Positions 9,788 to 17,798 of a stretch of 64,000 nt of DNA are shown here, piece after piece. Positions within the stretch are counted from its first letter, which is position 1, and each line of letters opens with the position of its first letter. The translations under genes were made by a program, and so were the position numbers. The stretch covers positions 124,001 through 188,000 of the forward strand of contig NZ_OAOQ01000004.1 of NCBI RefSeq assembly GCF_900207575.1, given 5' to 3'. The notes beneath the pieces were generated by a model. The model made no database searches and had not been told where the DNA came from. It saw only the letters and a list, made by a program, of their open reading frames with translations. This DNA comes from Cereibacter ovatus (GTDB lineage Bacteria > Pseudomonadota > Alphaproteobacteria > Rhodobacterales > Rhodobacteraceae).

Positions 9788-10818
9788 GCCAGAAGCCTTC
9801 TGTAAAGCGCGACCAGGGCCGCGGCCTCGTCCTCGATGCGAAAGCCCGACAGGGTGCGGGCGCGCGATGCGGCGGCCATGCGGCTGCGCTGGCCCTGATC
9901 GTCCAGCAGGTCCGCCGCCGCCGCCGCCATCGCCGGCACATCCGCCGGTGGGACAAGACGGCCGGTCTCGGCGGTAACCAGTTCGTCGAAGGCGCCGACG
10001 CGGGTCGCCACCACCGGCACGCCGCAGGCCATCGCCTCCAGCGGGGTCAGCCCGAAGCCTTCCCATCGCTGCGGCGCGACATACAGATCCAGCGCGCGAT
10101 ACCAGTCGGGCATCCGGTCCACCGTCACCTCGGGACGGAACAGGATGCGGTCTGCCAGCCCGGCCTCGGCCACCTCGCGGCGCAGGCGGTCCAGGAAGGC
10201 CTGATGTTCGCCCACCGCACGCCCCATCACCACCGCCGACACCCCCGGCCGCGACGGCAGCAGCCGCATCATCGCATGAACGAACACATCCGTGCCCTTC
10301 TGCGCCCGGATGCGGCCATAGCAGCCGACCAGAACGCCATCCGGCAGATCCAGCCGGGCACGCACCGCGGCCTTGTCGGCGGGGCTGAAGGTGTCGGTAT
10401 CGATCCCATGCAGGATGACCGTCGCAGGGCGGTCCAGATAATCCGCTGTCCGACGCGAGGTCGCCACCACCGCATCCATCCGCGCGATCAACCAGCGGGT
10501 ATAGGCCGAATGACGCCGCTGCGAGGCCGAGGTGAACAGAAGTTTCAGCCGCCGCCGCAGCAGGTGACGCAGGACAAGGCCCAGCAGCATCTCGGTGTTG
10601 CGCCGCGCGTGCCAGACCCGCAAGCGGTCGCGCGGCAGAGTCAGCACCTGCCACAGCGGCAGATGCGGCAGGGCCTCGGGCAGGCCCGGCCCGGTGGCGG
10701 CAATTCCGATCATGCGCGCCTGCACCGGCACCAGCCGGGCAATGGTCGCGGTGACCCCCGACAGCCGGCGTTTCAGGTTCGGCGCGATCACTTCGGTGGT
10801 AGCGGCGGTCACTGGCAT
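9784..10818 (-). CDS. Glycosyltransferase family 4 protein
   Basis: A GT-B retaining glycosyltransferase of 344 residues. The C-terminal Rossmann domain shows the GT4 features: the nucleotide-sugar site VGCYGRIRAQKGTDVFV and the EX7E-type segment in RWEGFGLTPLEAMACGVPVVAT. The N-terminal half includes VVATSRRTADYL and the HGIDTDTF hinge typical of the family. Resemblance to mannosyl or lipopolysaccharide-core transferases is only general, so donor and acceptor stay open. The frame extends upstream to 10950, but MPVTAATTEVIAP at 10818 is the natural start. It overlaps the GT29 gene by four bases and lies 49 bases after an MFS gene on the same strand. It probably acts at the cytoplasmic face of the inner membrane. 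Confidence 0.87.
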   Translation of the reverse strand: MPVTAATTEVIAPNLKRRLSGVTATIARLVPVQARMIGIAATGPGLPEALPHLPLWQVLTLPRDRLRVWHARRNTEMLLGLVLRHLLRRRLKLLFTSASQRRHSAYTRWLIARMDAVVATSRRTADYLDRPATVILHGIDTDTFSPADKAAVRARLDLPDGVLVGCYGRIRAQKGTDVFVHAMMRLLPSRPGVSAVVMGRAVGEHQAFLDRLRREVAEAGLADRILFRPEVTVDRMPDWYRALDLYVAPQRWEGFGLTPLEAMACGVPVVATRVGAFDELVTAETGRLVPPADVPAMAAAAADLLDDQGQRSRMAAASRARTLSGFRIEDEAAALVALYRRLLA

Positions 10819-10867
10819 GGCACATCCCTTCGGGCCTTGGTTAGCGCAGATGGCCCGTGGCGGAAAG

Positions 10868-12040
10868 TCAGTCCGTCCGGTCGTGGCTGAAGGCATAGAC
10901 CGCACAGCCCGCCAGCACGAACAGCGCAAAGAACAGAAACAGCGCGGCATAGGGCGCGGAAGGCGGGACGGGGGCCACCGATCCGTGAATGGCGCCGGTG
11001 GCGAACTGCATGATCCCCGGCGCGGCGATGCCGAAGAAGTTCAGCAGCGTCACCCCCCGCCCGGTCAGATGCGCCGGCACGAAGGCCCGGCCATGCGCAA
11101 TCACCATCGGGAACGAGGCGCCGAACAGCCCGATCCCGGCAAACAGCGCCAGCGTCGTCCAGCCCCCCGTCGTGGGCAAGGCCCACAGCGCCAGCAGGCA
11201 CAGCCCCACGAGCAGGTTTCCGCCCAGAATCAGCCCCTTGCGCGTGCCCAGCAGCCGGTCCAGCGGGCCATAGGCAAAGCTGCCCGCCACCATCGCCAGC
11301 CCCATGACAAGGGTCGCGGTGCCGATCTCGGCGGCCGAGGCGTCGAACACATCGGCGTAATATGGCCCGATCCACAACCCGCGCAGCCCTGCGGCGGGGG
11401 CATAGCAGACGACCATCATGATCAGCACCGGCCACAGGACCGGCATCCGCAGCAGATCCAGAACCGAACCTTTCGCCCCGCCCTCGACCCGGGCCGGATC
11501 GCGCACCAGAAGCCCGATGGCCGCCGCCGTGGCCATCGTCACCCCGGCCAGCGCGAACAGGGTTTCGCGCCAGCCGAACGCCTCGACCGTCCAGGCCAGC
11601 GGCAACGACCCCGCGATGTTGCCAAGGCTGCCGATCCCCACCACAGCCCCCGCCAGCGTGCCGAACACCGCCGGCGAATAGGCCCGCGCAAAGATGTAAT
11701 AGCTGGCCATCAGCACCGGCGAGCAGCCGATCCCGATCAGCCCCATCGCCAGCATGATCGCGCCCGGCCCCTCGGCCAGCGCAAAGACCACGGCGCCGCC
11801 CGCACCCCCCAGCGCCAGCAAGACCATCGAGGTCAGCCTTGGCCCCACCCGGTCCAGCGCCCAGCCCACCGGGAACTGCATCAGCGCGAAGGTCAGAAAC
11901 CAGATCCCCGACGCGGCGGCCAGATCCTCGGGGGTGGCGCCAAGCTCGGTTTTCAGCACCGGGGTCAGCACCGCAAGGAAGGCACGATAGAACTGGCTCA
12001 GCACATAGGCGAGCACGAGGCAAGCGATGCCGGCGCGCAT
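10868..12040 (-). CDS. MFS transporter
   Basis: A major facilitator superfamily permease of 390 residues with about twelve predicted transmembrane helices. The loop between TM2 and TM3 contains GWALDRVGPRLTS, a variant of the family A motif (GxxxDRxGxR), and a second copy, GPLDRLLGTRKG, appears in the C-terminal half. Substrate cannot be read from sequence. The ATG at 12040 has AAGGAG six bases upstream, better than the in-frame ATG at 12127. It precedes the GT4-GT29 pair on the same strand by 49 bases and might be co-transcribed with it, but no functional link is visible. Confidence 0.85.
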   Translation of the reverse strand: MRAGIACLVLAYVLSQFYRAFLAVLTPVLKTELGATPEDLAAASGIWFLTFALMQFPVGWALDRVGPRLTSMVLLALGGAGGAVVFALAEGPGAIMLAMGLIGIGCSPVLMASYYIFARAYSPAVFGTLAGAVVGIGSLGNIAGSLPLAWTVEAFGWRETLFALAGVTMATAAAIGLLVRDPARVEGGAKGSVLDLLRMPVLWPVLIMMVVCYAPAAGLRGLWIGPYYADVFDASAAEIGTATLVMGLAMVAGSFAYGPLDRLLGTRKGLILGGNLLVGLCLLALWALPTTGGWTTLALFAGIGLFGASFPMVIAHGRAFVPAHLTGRGVTLLNFFGIAAPGIMQFATGAIHGSVAPVPPSAPYAALFLFFALFVLAGCAVYAFSHDRTD

Positions 12041-12143
12041 GGGGAACTCCTTTACGAAAGGCGGGATCGGTATAGCCGGCACACCGGCCGGGACAAGGGC
12101 TGGCCGCCCGGCAACCGGGCGTGCCATTCGCGCTTCGTGAAAT

Positions 12144-13379
12144 TCACGCCGGGTGAAGGGCGGGCCGGTTCTCGCGGATCGGCAGGTGGACGATGGCGGA
12201 AAATGCGCCGACGCCGACCCCGATCCACCAGACCAGTGTGTAATCCCCCGTCAGGTCATACATCCGCCCGCCCAGCCAGACCCCCATGAAACTGCCCAGC
12301 TGGTGGCTGAGGAACACGAAACCATACAGCGTGCCCATGTAGCGCAGCCCGTAAAGATGGGCGACAAGGCCGCTGGTCAACGGCACCGTCGCCAGCCACA
12401 AGGCCCCCATCGACAAAGAGAAGATCAGCACCGTCGCGGGCGTCATCGGCAACATGATGAACAGCGCCGCGGCAATGGTTCGCCCGGTGTAGATCGCCGC
12501 CAGCAGGTATTTCTTGGAATACCGCTTGCCCAGCCAGCCGGCGGTGATCGTGCCCACGATATTGGCCATGCCGATGACCGCGATCGACACCGCCCCCAGC
12601 GCCGAGGTGGTGGTGATGCCCAGCGCGGCCAGCGGCCCACGCGGGTCGATGGCGCCACACATCTCTGTCACGAAGGCGGGAAAATGCGCGGTGACAAAGG
12701 CCAGCTGATAGCCGCAAGAGAAAAAGCCCACGAAGATCAGCGTAAAGGACGGATCGCGGAAGGCGCGCAGAACCACGGTGCCCAGCGATTCCTCCAACTC
12801 GGCCCGGGTTGCCGTGATCGGCGCCCGCATGAAGGGCAGCGCAAACAGCGCGGCCAGGATCACCGCGGCAAAGATCACGAACACCGTCTGCCAGGCATAG
12901 AACCCCAGCAGGATCTCGGCCGCGGGGGCGCCGAACACCTGCCCGGCCGACCCCGCCGCCGTGGCGATCCCCAGCGCAAGCGAGCGGTTCTCGGGTGCGC
13001 TGGCGCGGCCCACCACGGCAAGGATCACCCCGAACCCGGTGCCGGCAATGCCGAATCCGACAAGAATTTCAAGGAACTGATGCTGAAGCGGCGTGACCGC
13101 GAAACTCGACAGCACCAGCCCCGCGGCATACATCAGCGCGCCCACGACAATGGCGCGGCGGTCACCGAACTTTTCGGCCAGCATCCCGAAGATCGGCTGG
13201 CCAATCCCCCAGGCCAGATTCTGGATCGCGATCGCCATCGAGAAATCGGCGCGCAGCCAGCCGAATTCCTCGGCGATGGGGATCTGGAACACGCCGAAAC
13301 TGGCACGGATCGCAAAACCCAGCATAAGGATGACGCAGCCCGCAATCAGCACGGGCGTGAACAGGGGGGCTTTGGTCAT
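12144..13379 (-). CDS. MFS transporter, monocarboxylate/oxalate-formate-like
   Basis: A second MFS permease, 411 residues with twelve predicted helices. The N-terminal FGVFQIPIAEEFGWLRADFS is the sequence commonly seen in the OFA/monocarboxylate-porter-like branch, and MLAEKFGDRRA is the TM2-3 motif. Export or uptake of a small organic acid is plausible but not shown. The natural start is MTKAPLFTPV at 13379; the open frame to 13547 includes Pro/Ala-rich non-family sequence. It is followed after 103 bases by the other MFS gene on the same strand and diverges from pncA. The two transporters are not close duplicates. Confidence 0.85.
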   Translation of the reverse strand: MTKAPLFTPVLIAGCVILMLGFAIRASFGVFQIPIAEEFGWLRADFSMAIAIQNLAWGIGQPIFGMLAEKFGDRRAIVVGALMYAAGLVLSSFAVTPLQHQFLEILVGFGIAGTGFGVILAVVGRASAPENRSLALGIATAAGSAGQVFGAPAAEILLGFYAWQTVFVIFAAVILAALFALPFMRAPITATRAELEESLGTVVLRAFRDPSFTLIFVGFFSCGYQLAFVTAHFPAFVTEMCGAIDPRGPLAALGITTTSALGAVSIAVIGMANIVGTITAGWLGKRYSKKYLLAAIYTGRTIAAALFIMLPMTPATVLIFSLSMGALWLATVPLTSGLVAHLYGLRYMGTLYGFVFLSHQLGSFMGVWLGGRMYDLTGDYTLVWWIGVGVGAFSAIVHLPIRENRPALHPA

Positions 13380-13490
13380 GTCGGGCTCCGGCACAGGCGG
13401 CGCAGGGTGCCGTGGGGCGCGGGCGGCGTCAAATGCCATTTGCTGATGGGCCGCGTGACGGTCCGTGATGGGCGCGCGGCAATGGCCGCA

Positions 13491-13519
13491 TTGACCTCTG
13501 GCGGCCGCTTCCTTAGGCG
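13491..13519 (+). promoter_or_regulatory. Candidate sigma70 promoter for pncA-pncB
   Basis: TTGACC at 13491-13496, a 17-base spacer, and TAGGCG at 13514-13519, 30 bases before the pncA start. The -35 is good and the -10 is weak, as often in high-GC alphaproteobacteria. Confidence 0.4.
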
Positions 13520-13549
13520 GATGAAACGGATCCCACGAAGGAGGCAAAG

Positions 13550-14155
13550 ATGCGGCCCAGCACCGAAGCCCTGATCGTCATCGACGTGCAGAACGACTTC
13601 TGCCCGGGCGGGGCGCTGGCCGTGGCGGGCGGCGATGCGATCATCCCCCGGATCAACACGCTGCTGCCCGACTTCGCGGTGCGCGTGCTGACGCAGGACT
13701 GGCACCCGGCCGACCACACCTCTTTCGCCTCGAACCACAGGGCCGCGCCGTTCAGCGTGATCGAGATGCCATATGGCCCGCAGGTGCTTTGGCCTGACCA
13801 TTGCGTGCAGGGCACGCCGGGCGCGGCCTTCCACCCCGACCTGAACAGCGATGCCGCCGACCTTGTGATCCGCAAGGGCTTTCGCGCACAGATCGACAGC
13901 TATTCCGCCTTTTTCGAGAATGACCGCACCACCCCCACCGGGCTCGAGGGCTACCTGCGCACGCGCGGCGTGGATCGGCTGACGCTGGTGGGGATCGCCA
14001 CCGATTTCTGCGTGGCCTATTCGGCGCTGGATGCTGCGCGGCTGGGCTTTGGCGTGAGCGTTCTTGAAGGCGCCTGTGCGGCCATCGACCTGAACGGCTC
14101 GCTCGCCGCGATCCGGGCGCAGATGCTGGCAGCCGGCGTGGCGCTGGAGGCGTAA
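13550..14155 (+). CDS. pncA: Nicotinamidase
   Basis: Hydrolyses nicotinamide to nicotinate for NAD salvage. The 201-residue protein has the isochorismatase-fold triad Asp12 (IDVQNDF), Lys109 (IRKGF) and Cys154 (ATDFCVAYSA), plus the metal ligands Asp50, His52 and His56 in TQDWHPADH. The WPDHCVQGT segment is diagnostic of PncA. An AAGGAGG precedes the ATG. The gene is followed one base later by pncB, so the two steps that return nicotinamide to the Preiss-Handler pathway are encoded together and probably co-translated. Confidence 0.96.
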   Translation: MRPSTEALIVIDVQNDFCPGGALAVAGGDAIIPRINTLLPDFAVRVLTQDWHPADHTSFASNHRAAPFSVIEMPYGPQVLWPDHCVQGTPGAAFHPDLNSDAADLVIRKGFRAQIDSYSAFFENDRTTPTGLEGYLRTRGVDRLTLVGIATDFCVAYSALDAARLGFGVSVLEGACAAIDLNGSLAAIRAQMLAAGVALEA

Positions 14156-14156
14156 G

Positions 14157-15449
14157 ATGGTCGATATCGCCACCCGCGTCTACAATCACAAATGGAAGAT
14201 CGATCCGATCATCCGATCCCTGATCGACACCGATTTCTACAAACTGCTGATGTGCCAGTCGGTGTTCCGCAACAAGCCCGACACCATCGTGCGCTTCAGC
14301 CTGATCAACCGGACGAAATCGATCCGGCTGGCCGATCTGATCGACGAAGGCGAACTGCGCGAACAGTTGGACCATATCCGCACCCTGCGCCTGTCGCGGG
14401 GCGAAAGCACCTTCCTGCGCGGCAACACCTTTTACGGCAAACGCCAGATGTTCCGCCCCGATTTCATGGAATGGCTGGAACGGCTTCAGATGCCGCCCTA
14501 TCATCTTGAAAAACGCGACGGGCAGTATGAGCTGACCTTTGAAGGCAAATGGCCCGAGGTCATGCTGTGGGAAATCCCCGCGCTTGCCGTGCTGATGGAG
14601 ATGCGCTCGCGCGCGGTGCTGGCCCGGCTGGGCCGGTTCGAGCTTCAGGTGCTTTACGCCCGCGCCATGACCAAGCTGTGGGAAAAGATCGAACGCCTGC
14701 GCCGAATCGAGCGGTTGAAGATCGCCGATTTCGGCACAAGGCGGCGCCATTCGTTCCTGTGGCAGGACTGGTGCGTGCAGGCGATGATCGAAGGGCTGGG
14801 CGACAGTTTCACCGGCACCTCGAACTGTCTGATCGCCATGCGCCGCGAGGTCGAGGCCATCGGCACCAATGCCCATGAACTGCCGATGGTCTATTCCGCG
14901 CTGGCCGAAACCGATGCGGATCTGGCCCGCGCGCCCTATCAGGTGCTGGCCGACTGGCACGAGGAACATGACGGCAACCTGCGCATCATCCTGCCCGACA
15001 CCTACGGCACCGAAGGGTTCCTGAAACGCGCACCGGACTGGCTGTCGACCTGGACCGGCATCCGCATCGATTCCGGCGATCCGGTTCAGGGCGCCGAAAC
15101 CGCGATCCGCTGGTGGCAGGACCGCGGCGAAGATCCGAAGAAGAAGCTGGTGATCTTTTCCGACGGTCTGGATGTCGAAAAGATCGAGGAACTGCACCGC
15201 CGCTTCTTTGGCCGCGTCAAGGTCAGCTTTGGCTGGGGCACGATGTTCACCAATGATTTCCGTGGCTTGGTTGCGGATGATGCGCTGGCGCCGTTCAGCC
15301 TTGTCTGCAAGGCGGTGTCGGCCAATGGCCGGCCCACGGTCAAGCTTTCGGACAATCCGCTGAAGGCCATGGGCCCGGCCGACGAGATCGCCCGCTACAA
15401 GCGCGTCTTTGGTGTGGGCGAACAGACGCCCTATCAGGTGGTGGTCTGA
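14157..15449 (+). CDS. pncB: Nicotinate phosphoribosyltransferase
   Basis: Converts nicotinate and PRPP to nicotinate mononucleotide, with ATP hydrolysis. The 430-residue length matches the PncB family. Recognisable parts are the N-terminal SLIDTDFYKLLMCQSVFR, the central FGTRRRHSF, the GTSNCLIAM and GTNAHELPM segments that include the phosphorylated histidine region, and FSDGLDV near the C-terminus for phosphate binding. It starts one base after the pncA stop, forming a two-gene NAD salvage operon. A GC-rich imperfect hairpin follows in the short gap before convergent arfB. Confidence 0.96.
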   Translation: MVDIATRVYNHKWKIDPIIRSLIDTDFYKLLMCQSVFRNKPDTIVRFSLINRTKSIRLADLIDEGELREQLDHIRTLRLSRGESTFLRGNTFYGKRQMFRPDFMEWLERLQMPPYHLEKRDGQYELTFEGKWPEVMLWEIPALAVLMEMRSRAVLARLGRFELQVLYARAMTKLWEKIERLRRIERLKIADFGTRRRHSFLWQDWCVQAMIEGLGDSFTGTSNCLIAMRREVEAIGTNAHELPMVYSALAETDADLARAPYQVLADWHEEHDGNLRIILPDTYGTEGFLKRAPDWLSTWTGIRIDSGDPVQGAETAIRWWQDRGEDPKKKLVIFSDGLDVEKIEELHRRFFGRVKVSFGWGTMFTNDFRGLVADDALAPFSLVCKAVSANGRPTVKLSDNPLKAMGPADEIARYKRVFGVGEQTPYQVVV

Positions 15450-15456
15450 CCCCACG

Positions 15457-15498
15457 CCCGGCCCTGCGCCAGCGGGGCGCCGCGCAGCTTGGGCCGGG
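15457..15498. terminator. Imperfect bidirectional hairpin between pncB and arfB
   Basis: CCCGGCCC at 15457-15464 can pair with GGGCCGGG at 15491-15498, and the next bases TGCGC with GCGCA at 15482-15486, leaving small bulges. It fills the 58-base gap between convergent stops. No T-tract is present, so its efficiency is uncertain. Confidence 0.45.
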
Positions 15499-15507
15499 GA
15501 TGCGGCG

Positions 15508-15930
15508 CTATTCGTCCTCGGCCACCCGACCGCGGGCGGATTTCACCTCGCCGCGGATCGCCTTGGCCTGAAGCCTTCGGCGCTGGCTGCCCAGCGTGGG
15601 CTTGGTCGCGATCCGGCGCTTGGGCGCGACAAGGGCCGCGCGGATCATCTCCGCCAGTCGTTCGCGTGCCAGTTCCCGGTTGCGGATCTGGCTGCGGGTT
15701 TCCTCGGCCCGGATCACGATCGCACCTTCCAGCGTCCAGCGCCGCCCCGCCAGCCGCTTCAACCGCGCCTTGACCGCCGGCGACAGATGCGGCGAGCGTT
15801 CGGCCTCGAACCGCAGTTCGACCGCGGTTTCGACCTTGTTGACATTCTGCCCGCCCGGCCCGGACGAGCGCGAGAAACTTTCGGTCAGTTCCCAGTCGGC
15901 GATGGTGATGTGATCGGTGATACGCAACAT
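15508..15930 (-). CDS. arfB: Alternative ribosome-rescue factor ArfB
   Basis: A peptidyl-tRNA hydrolase that releases peptides from ribosomes stalled on non-stop mRNAs. The 140-residue protein has the release-factor GGQ motif at residues 26-28 (GPGGQNVNK) and a basic C-terminal tail (about 25 residues, with RRIATKPTLGSQRRRLQAK) that in ArfB inserts into the mRNA channel. It has no stop-codon recognition domain, which separates it from RF1 and RF2. The start ATG at 15930 is the first in frame. On its strand the upstream DNA holds a 12-bp hairpin and a very small ORF with an unusually strong ribosome-binding site. Confidence 0.95.
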   Translation of the reverse strand: MLRITDHITIADWELTESFSRSSGPGGQNVNKVETAVELRFEAERSPHLSPAVKARLKRLAGRRWTLEGAIVIRAEETRSQIRNRELARERLAEMIRAALVAPKRRIATKPTLGSQRRRLQAKAIRGEVKSARGRVAEDE

Positions 15931-15967
15931 GACGCCTGATCGGATGAAAAGCCCTACCCGTGAACGA

Positions 15968-15997
15968 GAAAGGGTCGCCTGCGGGGGCGACCCTTTC
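15968..15997 (-). terminator. 12-bp hairpin upstream of arfB
   Basis: GAAAGGGTCGCC at 15968-15979 pairs perfectly with GGCGACCCTTTC at 15986-15997; the loop is 6 bases. Read leftward it is followed by TCGTT. It could end a short transcript covering the sORF at 16066-16122, or act as a 5' element of the arfB mRNA, whose start codon is 38 bases further on. Confidence 0.6.
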
Positions 15998-16065
15998 CGA
16001 GATCCAAGGAGATGAGCCAGTTAGAGGCTAGCCCAACATCCGGAAGGTTTTAAGAGGGGCTGCCC

Positions 16066-16122
16066 TCAGAAAACACCCCCGAACGCTGTCCCGACACGTC
16101 TCTCCAATATCACTCTAGACAC
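16066..16122 (-). CDS. Putative 18-codon small ORF with extreme Shine-Dalgarno
   Basis: GTG start, 18 codons and TGA, encoding MSRVILERRVGTAFGGVF. It is called because of its ribosome-binding site: a stretch fully complementary to the 16S rRNA 3' end sits seven bases before the GTG. The peptide is basic with a hydrophobic start; no known family is recognised. A small stem (GAGGG with CCCTC) overlaps the stop codon, and a 12-bp hairpin follows about 70 bases downstream, so a transcript of roughly 190 nt would contain only this ORF. It could be a real micropeptide, a leader peptide, or an untranslated sRNA or ribosome-binding decoy. It is too short for composition statistics; the call rests on the signals around it. 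Confidence 0.45.
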   Translation of the reverse strand: MSRVILERRVGTAFGGVF

Positions 16123-16138
16123 TGGATCACCTCCTTTC
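16122..16138 (-). promoter_or_regulatory. Full-length anti-16S ribosome-binding site
   Basis: The plus strand here reads CTGGATCACCTCCTTTC, the textbook 3' end of bacterial 16S rRNA. Read leftward it gives GAAAGGAGGTGATCCAG, so the mRNA could pair with the whole anti-Shine-Dalgarno tail. AGGAGG ends seven bases before the GTG at 16122. Ordinary sites in this window match only 4-6 bases. Confidence 0.75.
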
Positions 16139-16180
16139 AAATGGTTGCCGATAGGGGAAAGGTGGCACAGATCTGGTGTT

Positions 16181-16186
16181 TGTCAA
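16181..16186 (-). promoter_or_regulatory. Candidate -35 box for the sORF transcript
   Basis: A perfect TTGACA on the minus strand lies 8 bases beyond the queuosine transporter stop codon. No good -10 is seen at 16-18 bases (the best is ACCTTT or CCTTTC at about 16157-16163), so the promoter call is tentative. It would give a transcript starting near 16150. Confidence 0.35.
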
Positions 16187-16193
16187 ACCAAGA

Positions 16194-16820
16194 TTACGCA
16201 GCCTTAGCGGTAAGCTGCCTCACAATGATGCGAAACGGCACAAGTGCCACCAAAGCAAGCAGAAGTTTGACGCTCCAATCCGCCAAGGCCAGCGATGCCC
16301 ACAGCGGCGCCGCGGGACCAAGGCCCAGAAGCGGCAGGATCTCGTTCGCCCAGCCGACATCGTTGGCGGGTTCGATCCAGACCAGCCCGGCCGAGAACGC
16401 GACCGAGAAGAAGATGGCGGTATCGACGCTGGACCCCACCAGCGAGGACAGCAGCGGCGCGCTCCACCACCGCCGCGCGCCGCGCAGGCGGTCGAACAGG
16501 CTGACATCCAGCATCTGCGCCGCAAGGAAGGCCAGCCCGGAACCGATGGCAATCCGCCATGTGACCAGCGGGCCGAACTCGCCCATGATCTGGGTGCCGA
16601 TCAGCGAACAGAGGATGCCGGTGGCAAAGCCCGCCAGCACCACGCGGCGCGCGGCGACGGCGCCGTAAAGCCGGTTGGTCAGGTCGGTGACAAGGAAGGC
16701 GAAGGGATAGGTGAAGGCGCCCCATGTCAGCCACTGGCCGAACAGGAACTGCACAAGGATGTTCGAGGCCACCACGATGGCGGCCATGGCAAGAATGCCG
16801 GGGATCAGGCTGCGGGTCAT
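16194..16820 (-). CDS. Queuosine precursor transporter (YhhQ/VUT family)
   Basis: An inner-membrane protein of 208 residues with about six predicted helices that imports preQ0 or preQ1 for queuosine synthesis, as shown for E. coli YhhQ. The family signature is visible in the segment FAFLVTDLTNRLYG, followed by charged and small residues in the helices and a SSVDTAIFF segment. A TTG at 16841 opens the frame slightly earlier; the ATG at 16820 (MTRSLIPGIL) is the better start. It lies 84 bases downstream of the phytase-like gene on the same strand and may be the last gene of that leftward unit. No preQ1 riboswitch is apparent in that gap. Confidence 0.88.
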   Translation of the reverse strand: MTRSLIPGILAMAAIVVASNILVQFLFGQWLTWGAFTYPFAFLVTDLTNRLYGAVAARRVVLAGFATGILCSLIGTQIMGEFGPLVTWRIAIGSGLAFLAAQMLDVSLFDRLRGARRWWSAPLLSSLVGSSVDTAIFFSVAFSAGLVWIEPANDVGWANEILPLLGLGPAAPLWASLALADWSVKLLLALVALVPFRIIVRQLTAKAA

Positions 16821-16904
16821 GTCGGTGTTCCGTTTTGACAAGGTCGCGGAGACTTGGCCCCCGGTTCGGGGACAGCGCGGCCTACTGCCGCACGGGGCGC
16901 GCTG

Positions 16905-17798
16905 TCAATCGGAAAGGCGGATCTCGACGATCTCGGTCCGCTGAACGAACAGGAAATTGTCGTCGGAGACCATGGTCAGCACGGTCCGCCCCGCCCCGTC
17001 GCGCCAGACCGAGATGCCTTCCAGATTGTCGAACCGGCCGGCGCGGGTTTCGATCAGGGTTTCCTCGGCCGTGATCGTGTCGTCCGCGATGGTGAACCGC
17101 CGCACGCGGCTGGCAAAGCCCAGCAGGCCACGGAACTGCCGTTCCAGCAGGTAAAGCCGCCCGTCGGGGCCGAAATCGGCACCGACCGCCAGAAACTCGC
17201 CCCGCCGCGGGATCGAGAACGGCTGATCCCACTGGCCGTTGCGAAAGCGATAGACCGGAAACGGCCGGCTCTGCCCACCCGAGCGTTCGGGAAGCGTGTA
17301 GATCGCGCCCTTGGCATCAATCGCCAGCGCCTCAAGCGAGGAATTGGCCTGCATCAGCGCGAAATCAGGATGAGAGGGCAGGTTTTCCGCCGGGCCGTCA
17401 AGCCGGGCATAGCGCAGCACGCGGGCCGCGCCTTCAAAGGACACCAGAACCGCACCATCGGGGGCCAGCGCCATCCCTTCGCTGTCGCCGCGCAGGCGGG
17501 CCAGCGGCGAAGGCCCGCGCCCGCGCAGCATGTGCATCGGCAGGGCCTTTATCCCGGTGATCCGGCCGGCCGCATCGCGCGCGACCATGCCCATGGTCCA
17601 GGCTCCGCGATCCGACAGAACGGTGACCCGGCCGCCATCGCCCGACATCTCGATGGCGGACAGCCCGCCCAGCAGCGGATCGGCGCTTTGCCAGTGGAAC
17701 GTCTCGAAGCGGTCACCGGGCGGGGCGCCGGCGCTGCCGGCCGCCCCGATGCCCAGCCACAGCCCCGCGATCAGCGCGAGGAAAGGACGGTTCGGCAT
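16905..17798 (-). CDS. Esterase-like activity of phytase family protein
   Basis: A secreted beta-propeller-like protein of 297 residues (PF13449 type). The N-terminus is a signal peptide ([18 protein letters not shown], small residues, likely cleavage near GSAGA). The family pattern follows: GGLSAIEM near the start, [28 protein letters not shown] and NLEGISVW, with acidic residues spaced as in calcium-binding phytase propellers. Named activities (esterase, phytase) are by homology only and the substrate is unknown. The start overlaps the last 28 bases of mepA, so these genes are probably co-transcribed and translationally coupled. The protein is expected in the periplasm. Confidence 0.85.
   Translation of the reverse strand: MPNRPFLALIAGLWLGIGAAGSAGAPPGDRFETFHWQSADPLLGGLSAIEMSGDGGRVTVLSDRGAWTMGMVARDAAGRITGIKALPMHMLRGRGPSPLARLRGDSEGMALAPDGAVLVSFEGAARVLRYARLDGPAENLPSHPDFALMQANSSLEALAIDAKGAIYTLPERSGGQSRPFPVYRFRNGQWDQPFSIPRRGEFLAVGADFGPDGRLYLLERQFRGLLGFASRVRRFTIADDTITAEETLIETRAGRFDNLEGISVWRDGAGRTVLTMVSDDNFLFVQRTEIVEIRLSD

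Noticed and set aside
16012-16053. Plus-strand 13-codon ORF starting ATGAGCCAG after AAGGAG in the arfB-yhhQ gap
   Set aside because: The AAGGAG abuts the ATG with no useful spacing, and the region is better explained as part of the leftward transcript.
16122-16138. Remnant of a 16S rRNA gene
   Set aside because: Only the terminal 17 bases match. The preceding bases do not resemble the helix 45 region of 16S rRNA, and no 23S or tRNA sequence follows.
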